NCBI RefSeq assembly: GCF_002920615.1
Contig: NZ_PQSU01000023.1
Location: 1 to 64,000, forward strand
Direction of reading: 5' to 3'
Length of the DNA: 64,000 nucleotides
Source: Streptomyces sp. Ru62
Lineage (GTDB): Bacteria > Actinomycetota > Actinomycetes > Streptomycetales > Streptomycetaceae
Below are positions 53,615 through 61,361 of this stretch, in pieces. Made by a program: the position numbers and the translations under genes. The notes under the pieces were generated by a model. The model was not told where the DNA came from. It ran no database searches and was given only the letters and a program-made list of their open reading frames with translations. Within the stretch, counting starts at the first letter, position 1. Every line of letters starts with the position of its first letter.

Positions 53615-53720
53615 GTCCAAGACCTCTTCCGCCGCCTGTGATACCCGAGGGGCATCAGCGCTGTGGCCGTCGGCGACTGATGCCCGCAAGGCATCACGGA
53701 CGCCGAAAGAGGTCTTGGAC
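53615..53720. promoter_or_regulatory. Long inverted repeat with two LysR-type T-N11-A boxes
   Basis: Arms 53615-53658 and 53677-53720 are 44 bases each and about 80% complementary, with 14 perfect end bases (GTCCAAGACCTCTT). Each contains a 7-5-7 dyad: TGATACC-CGAGG-GGCATCA (53639-53657) and the perfect TGATGCC-CGCAA-GGCATCA (53678-53696). The symmetry gives the SDR and MFS genes equivalent operators facing outward. It lies midway between their starts. Confidence 0.85.
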
Positions 53721-53782
53721 ATCGTGAGCGCCCCGCCCGAGCGTGGGACGCGGACCAACGCCACGCCCCAAGGAGACGCCCC

Positions 53783-55000
53783 ATGTCCCAGACCGCCGCG
53801 GCGCGGCCCGCCACCCCGGCGGCTCCCGCGCACCCCGGCATATCGCGCGCCCTGACCCTGCTCCTCGCCGTGGCCACCGGTGCGATCGCCGCGAACGTGT
53901 ACTACGCCCAGCCGCTGCTCGCCGTGATCGCGCGTTCCCTGGGCACCTCCACCGGCGCCGCCGGTGTCGTCGTCACCGTCACCCAACTCGGCTTCGCCGT
54001 CGGCCTGGTGTCTGTGCTCCCGCTGGCCGACATCGTCAGGCGCCGGTCCCTGATGAGCGCTCTGCTGCTGCTCGACACCGCCGCGCTCGCCGCGGTGGGC
54101 CTGGCACCCCGACTGGCCGCCGCCCTCGTCGCCTTCGCCGTGCTCGGTCTCGCGAATGTCGCCGCCCAGGTGCTCGTGCCCGTGGCGGCCCACCTCGCCG
54201 ACGACACCCAGCGCGGACGCACCGTGGCCACCGTCATCAGTGGCCTGCTCACCGGCATGCTCCTCGCGCGGACCGTCGGGGGCCTCGTGACCGAACTCGT
54301 CGGCTGGCGCCCGCTGTTCCTCGGGGCCGCGGCGCTGATGATCGTCGTCAACGTGGTCCTGCGCCGCGCTCTGCACGGCATCGATCCCGTCCCGGGCCGG
54401 CCCGTCGGCTATGGCGAGGTACTGCGCTCCACCGTCCGCATCTACCGGACCGAAGCCGCCGTCCGCGTCCGCTCCGCGTACGGCGCCCTGGGCTTCGCAG
54501 CGTTCAGCGTCTTCTGGTCCACCGCCGCCCTGCGGCTCAGCCAGGCCCCGTTCGGCTACTCACCCGCCGTCATCGGCCTGTTCGGGCTGCTCGGCGCCGC
54601 CGGCGCGACGGCCGCCCGTCTCACCGGCCGCGTCCAGCGGCACACCCATCCCGTGCCCACCGCGGCCGCGCTCGCGCTCATCGCCCTGGCCTACGCCGTG
54701 CTCCTGGCCGCGGGCAACACGCTGGGCGGCATCATCGTGGGCGTGCTGGTCCTCGACGTCGGCGTCCAGGCGCTGCACGTGCTCAACCAGCGTGTCATCT
54801 ACGACGTCGACGCGGCGGCCCGCAACCGGGTCAACAGCATCTACATGACGTTCTACTTCCTGGGCGGTGCTCTCGGCTCCGCCCTGGCGTCCTCCGTATG
54901 GCCGAGGGCCGGCTGGGCCGGCATCTGCCTGACCGGCCTCGGCGTCACCGCACTCGCGACCGTGCTGTGGGTCCGCACCTCCGTCCGACGCGCGCAGTAG
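53783..55000 (+). CDS. MFS transporter (drug/metabolite efflux type)
   Basis: A 405-residue 12-helix major facilitator. It starts GISRALTLLLAVATGAIAAN with VYYAQPLLAVIARSLG, a pattern of the YnfM/arabinose-efflux-like group, and carries the motif-A-like LPLADIVRRRSL loop between helices 2 and 3. It is expected to be a proton-driven exporter of small molecules. The ATG has AAGGAG about six bases upstream. It diverges from the SDR gene and shares the LysR-type operator region. A strong hairpin follows. Confidence 0.93.
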   Translation: MSQTAAARPATPAAPAHPGISRALTLLLAVATGAIAANVYYAQPLLAVIARSLGTSTGAAGVVVTVTQLGFAVGLVSVLPLADIVRRRSLMSALLLLDTAALAAVGLAPRLAAALVAFAVLGLANVAAQVLVPVAAHLADDTQRGRTVATVISGLLTGMLLARTVGGLVTELVGWRPLFLGAAALMIVVNVVLRRALHGIDPVPGRPVGYGEVLRSTVRIYRTEAAVRVRSAYGALGFAAFSVFWSTAALRLSQAPFGYSPAVIGLFGLLGAAGATAARLTGRVQRHTHPVPTAAALALIALAYAVLLAAGNTLGGIIVGVLVLDVGVQALHVLNQRVIYDVDAAARNRVNSIYMTFYFLGGALGSALASSVWPRAGWAGICLTGLGVTALATVLWVRTSVRRAQ

Positions 55001-55118
55001 CACGCCGTCACCGGGAAGAGGGGACGGACGAGGGCAGCGACAGGGCCTCCTACCATGGCCGCCGGCGCGACCGCCCGGGCTGACGCCGCATCACGCATGA
55101 GCGGCGCGGGACGCGTGG

Positions 55119-55158
55119 CCGCCGCCCGGACCCGGCGCTCGCCGGGTCCGGGCGGCGG
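55119..55158. terminator. 19-bp perfect inverted repeat between convergent genes
   Basis: Positions 55119-55137 and 55140-55158 are exact complements around CT (about 17 bp of stem with a 6-nt loop in practice). It lies 119 bases after the MFS stop and 19 bases beyond the GH2 stop on the other strand, so it can terminate both. Confidence 0.8.
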
Positions 55159-55176
55159 ACTGGTGCGCGGAGCGGC

Positions 55177-58100
55177 TCAGCCGCGCAGCGTCGCGACCGG
55201 GCTGTTGTACGCCTCCGCCGTCAGCACCGGGCGCCGCGCCGAGCCGGCCCCCTTCGGCCAGGACAGCCGGACGGTCCGGGACTCGCCGGGCAGCAGCCAC
55301 AGGTAGTTGTCGCTGTACAGCGTCGGCAGCACCCGGCGGCCGTGCGCGTCCTCCAGCAGCGACAGCCGGACCATGGCGGCCACCGCCGGGCCCTGGTTGC
55401 GGATCACCGCCGTCAGCTCCTGGCGGTCACCGGAGCGCGACCACCGGGTGATCGCACCCGTGAGCCTCACCTGCCTCGCCTTGTTCAGCCCCCGCAGCGC
55501 GGCGGCCTCGCGGTAGCGCCAGTAGGTGTTCCGCGACAGCTCCCTGCCCCGGGAGTCCTCCAGCGTCAGCCGCAGCAGGTGCAGGTCCGGAAGGCCGTCC
55601 GTCCACGCGGCGGTGAACGCCTCGGCGGTGGCCGCCCGTTCCACGTCCACCCGGGCGGTCCTGCCGCTGCCGAGCTGCCGGCCGGACAGGTCGTACAGCC
55701 GGGCGGTGACGGTGGCGCCCCGCAGGTCCGCCGACGTGTGGTTCACCGCGATGACCCGCCACTTCACCGGATCCGCCTGCACATGCAGCGGTTCGCAGGC
55801 CGAACGGGCGCCGTAGTAGGTGCCGTTGACGTCGAAGTCGTAGTCGTACGTCTGCCAGACCGTGCTGTGCCAGGCCGGGTGGGACATCCACAGCATCAGA
55901 CCGGAGGCGTTGTCCCACAGGTTGGCGTTCCACGCCTCGAACATGGCACGTGTGTTCTCGTAGTTGACGAACTGCGCCTTGCGGGCGAAGTCGTCCAGGT
56001 CGCCGGACTCGCCCAGGCGGGCCTCGATGGCAGCCTTGTAGTTCTGCGGCGCCTGGTTCCCGTGCTCGCTCCAGTCGTGGTAGTACCACGCACCCCGGAT
56101 CGGCCACTCGGGCTCGTCGCCCGTCATGCTGCGGGTGCTCGCCGCGGTGGAGACGACGGGCATGCCGATCTCGGTGTGGAAGCCGAAGTCACGGCTGCCG
56201 TACGTCATCGGGTCGAAGTACTTCTCCGGTTCCACCCAGCCGTAGGGGCCGCCGCCCGTGATGATGCCGCCCGCCGAGTTGTTCTGGTAGAGCACGCCGG
56301 GCACCTGCCGCTCCACCGCCTCGCGCATCCCCTTGTCGATGGCGGCCGGGGGGTTGCCCTCGTTGGCGCCGCACCAGACCACCACGGACGGGTGGATGCG
56401 GTACCGCAGCACGGTGTCCCGCGCGATCGCGTTGAAGGCGTCGTGGTCCGGCGGGTCCATGCCCCACGCGTTGGGGAAGTCGTTCCACACCAGGATGCCG
56501 TGCCGGTCGCAGGCGGCGAAGAACTCCTCCCTGTCGCTGCTGCCCACCCAGTTGCGGATCATGGTGAAGTTCATGTCCCGGTGCATCCGCACGGCCGCGT
56601 CCATGCGCTCCGCCGGCATCCGGCGCAGCAGTTCGTCCCAGCCCCAGTTGCCGCCGCGAGCCAGCACGCGCACGCCGTTGACGCTGATCTTCAGCGGGTC
56701 CGGCGTGTTCGACACGGACTTGACGTCGGTCCACTGCTCGCCGTCGTCGGACACCTGGATCGTGTACGACTTCGGGTACGCGGTCTCCCAGACGACGGCG
56801 ACGCGGTCGAACGCCCGCGAGGAGCCGAGGTCCACCTTGATCCACTGGTGGTCCTCGTAGGCGGACGACCAGCGGGTGTTCGGGTTCCCGTCGGTGGCGT
56901 TCGACGCCGGGTGGTCTGACTCCTCCGTGGAAGCGGTGGCCTTCTGGTGCAGGGCGAGGTCGGTGCCGGGTTCACTCCGGTCGACGACGGACAGCGACCA
57001 CAACGAGTTGCCCCAACTGGTGTTGCGCAGGCCGCAGTCGAGCCGCACATAGCGTGCGGTCCGCCGGTCGAAGTCCTCGACCTGGAGACTGGCGTTGCCG
57101 TTGTTGAACGGCAGCGGCACCGCCCCGTTGTCCACCGACTTCACATCGGTCCAGTCCGAGCCGTTCGAGGAGACCTGGACCACGAAGATCTTCGCGTACG
57201 CCTGCTCCCAGGTGAGGTCGACCCGGTCGAAGGACTGGACGGAGCCGAGGTCCACGCTGATCCACTGGTCGTCCTCGTAGGCGGAGGACCAGCGGGTGCC
57301 GGAGTCGCCGTCGGTGGCATTCGCCGCGCGGTTGCCGTCCTGATCGGTGCTGGACGCGTCGGCGTGGGCGTGCAGCGCGAGGTCGGTGTCCGGCCGGGTG
57401 CTGTCCCGCACGGACAGGGTCCACAGGGAACTGCCCCACGAGGTGGCCCGCGTCAGACAGCGGATGCGGACGTGCTGGGCCTGCTGCCGGTCGAAGGTCA
57501 CGGTCTGCGTGTAGGCGTCGCCGGACGCGGTGAACTGGAGCGGTACGTCGTACTCGTAGCCGAACTGGCGGATGCCGAAGCGGGTGGTGCGCCGGTCGCT
57601 CTCCTGGCCACCCACCGAGGCGGTGAGCGTGAGGTCGTGCAGGTGGGCCTCGCCCAGACCGTTCGGCCACCACAGCTTGGGCTCGCGCACCCTCAACTGG
57701 CCGAACGCGTCCGGCGCGAAGACGACGTCCAGGCTCTCACCGGCCTTCACGGTGACCGTCTTCGACACCCGTACCCCGTCGAAGGCGGCGGTGACCGTCG
57801 TCTGGTGGTCGGCGGTGTCCGCGTTGCGCACCGGCACCACGACGGTCAGCTCGGCCACCGACACGTCCGGCAGCGCGGGCAGCACGGTGTCCACGCGCGG
57901 GTCGCCGATGACGACGTGACCGGTCGACCTCAGCCGGACGTGGTTCCAGATGCCCGCCGCGCGGTCGCGCACGGCCGGCATCCAGTCCCAGCCCGAGGAC
58001 GCCAGGTACGTCGGGGAGTTGAGGTTCATCTGCTGCGCGCCGGCGTCCACCCAGGACTCGCCCAGCGGACCCTTGTCACCGGGGCTGCCCGGCACCGGCA

Positions 58101-59265
58101 TCGGCGTGATCCTCACCGCGAGGGCGTTCTCGCCGCTCTCGGTGAGCTGCCGGGTGACGTCGAAGGCGGCACGGGCGAACGGGTACGTCAGGTCGCCCAC
58201 CCGCTCGCCGTTGAGCCACACATCGGCCTTGTGGTTGACGCCGTCGAACTCCAGCCAGACGTGCCGGCCGGCGCCGGTGCGCAGACCGCGCGGCAGCGCG
58301 AAGTCCCGCTTGTACCACCAGGAGTGGCGCGACAACGCCTCCGGTATGTGCAGGTTGTTCAGACCCGCCACCGGGTCGGGCAGCTTGCCCTGCTCCACGA
58401 GCGAGCCCAGCACCGTGCCGGGAACGGTCGCCGGCAGCCAGCCGCTGGTGTCGACGGACGTCTTCGACAGTCCGGCTCCGTCCGTGCCGGCCCAGTCGTC
58501 CATGGTGAGCCGCCAGCCCGACTCCACGGGCACGGTCCCGTCGTCCGCGACCGTGAGCGCCGGCGCCTCGTCGTGCCGGGTGCCCCAGTCGGTCCAGCCG
58601 GTGGCCGAAGGGCGGTGGCCCTTGGCGGTGCCGTACACCTCGAAGCCGTTGAGGCCGAGGGGCAGCGGACTGGAGCGCTTGCGCGAGGTCATGCGCACCC
58701 AGCGCGCGGACACCGGGCGGGGCAGCTGGACGTCCACGACGCCACCGGTTCCGGCCGTGGTGCTGTACACCGTGGTCCAGGACTCGTGGTCCACGGACGT
58801 CTCGACCACGAAGACCAGCGAGAAGCTCGACTGGATCTCGTCGCCCGTGGTGCCGCTGTGCACGTTGCCGGTGGTGGGCGGCGTGTACACCGGGTCGGAG
58901 GCGTCGGCCTCGAAGGTGAGGCGGACCCGCGTGACCTCGCAGGCCGCCTGGAGGTCGACGGCTATCCACTGCGGATCGCCGCCCTCGGCACGCCAGCCGC
59001 TGCCCTTCACGCCGGGGGAGGAGAGCCGGTCGACGACGAAGGAGCCGGGGGTGGCGGCGTAGGCCGTCGAAGAGACCGAGACCGGCCGGTAGAGCGCCAG
59101 CTCACCGGGGGTGGCGGCGGAGCCCACCGGCGCGCCGTCGGGCGCGGCGACGGCGGTCGCCGCAGGAAGCACGGAACCGAGGCCGAACCCGGCCAGCAAG
59201 GTGGTACCCGTGGTGACGATGGCCCGTCGCGACGGATGGCGCGACGGATCCGACTGATCTGTCAT
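55177..59265 (-). CDS. GH2 exo-glycosidase (beta-mannosidase-like) with discoidin modules, Tat-exported
   Basis: A 1,361-residue secreted enzyme. The N-terminus has a Tat signal (SRRAIVTTGTTLLAGFGLGS). A discoidin module follows (about 52-215), then the GH2 sugar-binding domain (about 250-430; SWWYKRDFALP, WLEFDGVNHKADVWLNG) and the Ig-like domain (about 450-570; FGIRQFGYEYDVPL). Residues about 575-850 are two tandem discoidin-like segments inserted before the barrel resumes at ISVNGVRVLARGGNWGWDEL. The barrel shows acid/base Glu969 (GANEGNPP) and nucleophile Glu1032 (HTEIGMP). Beta-rich C-terminal domains end the protein. The GNWGWDELLRRMP block resembles beta-mannosidase and exo-beta-glucosaminidase relatives; the exact sugar is open. 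No strong ribosome binding site is visible. Confidence 0.9.
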   Translation of the reverse strand: MTDQSDPSRHPSRRAIVTTGTTLLAGFGLGSVLPAATAVAAPDGAPVGSAATPGELALYRPVSVSSTAYAATPGSFVVDRLSSPGVKGSGWRAEGGDPQWIAVDLQAACEVTRVRLTFEADASDPVYTPPTTGNVHSGTTGDEIQSSFSLVFVVETSVDHESWTTVYSTTAGTGGVVDVQLPRPVSARWVRMTSRKRSSPLPLGLNGFEVYGTAKGHRPSATGWTDWGTRHDEAPALTVADDGTVPVESGWRLTMDDWAGTDGAGLSKTSVDTSGWLPATVPGTVLGSLVEQGKLPDPVAGLNNLHIPEALSRHSWWYKRDFALPRGLRTGAGRHVWLEFDGVNHKADVWLNGERVGDLTYPFARAAFDVTRQLTESGENALAVRITPMPVPGSPGDKGPLGESWVDAGAQQMNLNSPTYLASSGWDWMPAVRDRAAGIWNHVRLRSTGHVVIGDPRVDTVLPALPDVSVAELTVVVPVRNADTADHQTTVTAAFDGVRVSKTVTVKAGESLDVVFAPDAFGQLRVREPKLWWPNGLGEAHLHDLTLTASVGGQESDRRTTRFGIRQFGYEYDVPLQFTASGDAYTQTVTFDRQQAQHVRIRCLTRATSWGSSLWTLSVRDSTRPDTDLALHAHADASSTDQDGNRAANATDGDSGTRWSSAYEDDQWISVDLGSVQSFDRVDLTWEQAYAKIFVVQVSSNGSDWTDVKSVDNGAVPLPFNNGNASLQVEDFDRRTARYVRLDCGLRNTSWGNSLWSLSVVDRSEPGTDLALHQKATASTEESDHPASNATDGNPNTRWSSAYEDHQWIKVDLGSSRAFDRVAVVWETAYPKSYTIQVSDDGEQWTDVKSVSNTPDPLKISVNGVRVLARGGNWGWDELLRRMPAERMDAAVRMHRDMNFTMIRNWVGSSDREEFFAACDRHGILVWNDFPNAWGMDPPDHDAFNAIARDTVLRYRIHPSVVVWCGANEGNPPAAIDKGMREAVERQVPGVLYQNNSAGGIITGGGPYGWVEPEKYFDPMTYGSRDFGFHTEIGMPVVSTAASTRSMTGDEPEWPIRGAWYYHDWSEHGNQAPQNYKAAIEARLGESGDLDDFARKAQFVNYENTRAMFEAWNANLWDNASGLMLWMSHPAWHSTVWQTYDYDFDVNGTYYGARSACEPLHVQADPVKWRVIAVNHTSADLRGATVTARLYDLSGRQLGSGRTARVDVERAATAEAFTAAWTDGLPDLHLLRLTLEDSRGRELSRNTYWRYREAAALRGLNKARQVRLTGAITRWSRSGDRQELTAVIRNQGPAVAAMVRLSLLEDAHGRRVLPTLYSDNYLWLLPGESRTVRLSWPKGAGSARRPVLTAEAYNSPVATLRG

Positions 59266-59800
59266 GAGCGTGACGTCCCATCAAAAAGCGGTGCAGTCCG
59301 GACCTCTCCGGGGCTGCCGCAGTAGGCATGACAACGTTGCCAAAGGCTGGGTCGCGCAGCGGCTCGTGTCAACCCCTGTTACGTGGTTCGCTGCCCGACC
59401 GCTTCCCTCGCCTTGTGCCGGGTCTGGTGGAGCATGGCTATAGCGAATGGGGGAAGTGTGCGGTCGTCGGTCCGCGCGTGCGCGGGCGGCTCGGGGTGTA
59501 CTGCGGGGAGCGTGGAGGCTTGAGCGGGTCCTGCGGCGCCGAATCGGTGTCATGCGGCCTTCTGTGGCGCGGGGTGTCGTGCCGGCCGACCCTGCGAGGC
59601 GGGGGTGGGTGCCCGCCTGAACCCACCGGGTGGTTGCAGATGTGATCAGTGTGGATGCGGCGGTGATCTCCGCCGTGCCGGAGGCGATCGGTGTGCCGCG
59701 GTGGGCCGTCGGCCACTTCCGCGGCGGCGGCCGGTGAGCCGGGCGGCCGGCCCGGCGGGTGACGGTGTGCCGGGTCGTCTGCCTCGCGCGCTGGTCCGGC
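59266..59800. other. Intergenic region upstream of the GH2 gene, no supported gene
   Basis: About 535 bases separate the GH2 start from the decayed gene to its right. ORFs here have poor codon usage. The region should contain the GH2 promoter, but no clear hexamers or operator dyad were recognised. Confidence 0.45.
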
Positions 59801-60187
59801 ACGTGCGGGACACCGGGTGGGCAGGGCGAGAGGGCCGCCTGTTCGGTGACGACGACGTGGACCAGGTGCCGTCGACGGTGATGTCCTGCGCCGGGACCTG
59901 GTCCCGGAACGCAGAGTCGTCACATACGGCTCCAGGCCGGTCATGCGCTCCCGCAGATCGGCGACGGCGGCCGCGCGTACCGCGTCGTCGTCCGACTCCA
60001 GGGCGTCGCTCGACTCGGCGATCAGCCCCAGGAGCACGGGGAGCGAGTCGGCGGCCGGTCCCTTCCATCCGGCCCCGTGGTCCCATCCGTTGGGGTCGTA
60101 GTGGGTGATGCCACCGTCCGCCGTCCCGAGCATCAGGTGCTGGTCGCCCCACAGGGCCACGGTGAAGGAGAACCGTAAGGCCCCCAT
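59800..60187 (-). pseudogene. Decayed gene with at least two apparent frameshifts
   Basis: The first 85 codons read well (MGALRFSFTVALWGDQHLML, GTADGGITHYDPNGWDHGAG, DDDAVRAAAVADLRERMTGL). After GLEP the coding signal moves to another frame (CDDSAFRDQVPAQDITVDG, around 59900) and then to the third (HLVHVVVTEQAALSPC, around 59860), which looks like two small indels. The original protein probably ran to at least about 130 residues. Codon 4 (60178-60176) is TTA. I do not recognise the family. The gene lies downstream of the unknown gene at 60,359 on the same strand and may have been its partner. Sequencing error is the alternative explanation. Confidence 0.55.
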
Positions 60188-60358
60188 GGATTCCGCGTCG
60201 TTCGATCGATGCCGGCCCCAGTCAACCGCACAGCCGACCGGCGAACGGCGGGGAGGGTGCCGGGAACGGCCCCAGGGCGATGCTCGGGAGGGCCGGCCGA
60301 AGACCTCGCCCGGCCCAGTCGTGGTGCGCGTTCGGCATGACCTGAACGAAATCGCCGA

Positions 60359-61108
60359 TCAGGGCGTGGGCGAGGCGTCGGTGAGAGACATCCACTGCCG
60401 GAGTGTCTCCTGGTGGGAGCCGGTCGCCGTGCCCGAGGCGACTGCCTGCGCGTCGGCGACGGAGCACGGCACCCCCGCGCGGGTCAGCAGCACGAGCGGC
60501 CACTCGGGGCCCGCGCCGGCTCCCGCCCCGTCGAAGGCGGTCCAGTCCCACGGCCCGTCGAAGCGCCACGCCCGTCCTGCGGCGTCCGCGACCTCGTCAC
60601 CCGGCCGGAGAAACGCGTACGGCCGCATCAACAACTCGAAGGAGAACGGGATACCGTCGCCCGGGTGAAGGGCGAATCCCAAGCCGTCGAGGTGGCTCTC
60701 GTCCGGGAACTCCCGGTAGGACAGGCCCCGGCGCAGCACGGTCACGGTCAGCCCGGGGCGCGGTAGCCAGCCCGTCTCCAGGGGAGGGTCGTGGTGGTCG
60801 ACGGCGGTGACGTGAACCACGGTCGGCGGCACTCCGACCCGGCAGACGTCTCCCGCCTTCAGGTGCTCGGGCGGCGGGTCGGTCCGGAACAATCCCGACT
60901 CCGTCTCAGGGCTCACGTTCTCGCCGGTGTCCACGCCCAGGGCGACGATCCCGTTCCAGTGGAGGAACGCGCTGTCGGTGTCGATGCGCCACCATGGCCA
61001 CCGCACCGACACGTGCCCCCACGTGAGCCCCTGTTCGACTTCGGCCGGTGTGAAGGGGCAGGCGACCGACAGTACGTCACCCACCCGGAAGTCCCCCTCA
61101 TGTGCCAT
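60359..61108 (-). CDS. Hypothetical protein of unknown function
   Basis: A 249-residue soluble protein with no motif I can assign. It is rich in Trp, Asp and Pro, with repeated beta-like segments (VSVRWPWWRIDTDSAFLHWN, VTVLRRGLSYREFP, AWRFDGPWDWTAFD) and no signal or membrane helix. Codon usage is typical of the genome, which supports a real gene. The ATG lacks a clear ribosome binding site and might be leaderless. It diverges from the glycogen-debranching-like gene, and the decayed gene follows it after 171 bases. Confidence 0.75.
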   Translation of the reverse strand: MAHEGDFRVGDVLSVACPFTPAEVEQGLTWGHVSVRWPWWRIDTDSAFLHWNGIVALGVDTGENVSPETESGLFRTDPPPEHLKAGDVCRVGVPPTVVHVTAVDHHDPPLETGWLPRPGLTVTVLRRGLSYREFPDESHLDGLGFALHPGDGIPFSFELLMRPYAFLRPGDEVADAAGRAWRFDGPWDWTAFDGAGAGAGPEWPLVLLTRAGVPCSVADAQAVASGTATGSHQETLRQWMSLTDASPTP

Positions 61109-61268
61109 GGGGCCAGGCTAGTACCGGCACCGCTCGCGGTCCTCGCGGGCCCGCCACGACGCCGGACCGGTGGGGGCCAGGCACCCTGTCGGTTCGGCCC
61201 GGACCCACCCCACGCACACGCGCCCCCGGCACATCACCGGCCCCCGCGCACCCGGGGGCTGCGCGGAC

Positions 61269-61298
61269 TTGCAGGAAAGTTGAGCTTCATCGTATAAG
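61269..61298 (+). promoter_or_regulatory. Possible promoter of the debranching-enzyme gene
   Basis: TTGCAG (61269-61274) and TATAAG (61293-61298) are 18 bases apart, 63 bases before the start codon. The AT-rich patch around it stands out in this GC-rich sequence. Confidence 0.6.
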
Positions 61299-61361
61299 GA
61301 CTGCCGGACATCATCTTTCACCATCGTCTATCTCCGCAGTCTCCTCAGAGGAAGGTGATCG

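Noticed and set aside
59281..59802. A transposase remnant or coding gene in the GH2 upstream region
   Set aside because: Arg/Pro/Thr-rich frames only; no DDE or other transposase motif and no terminal inverted repeats.
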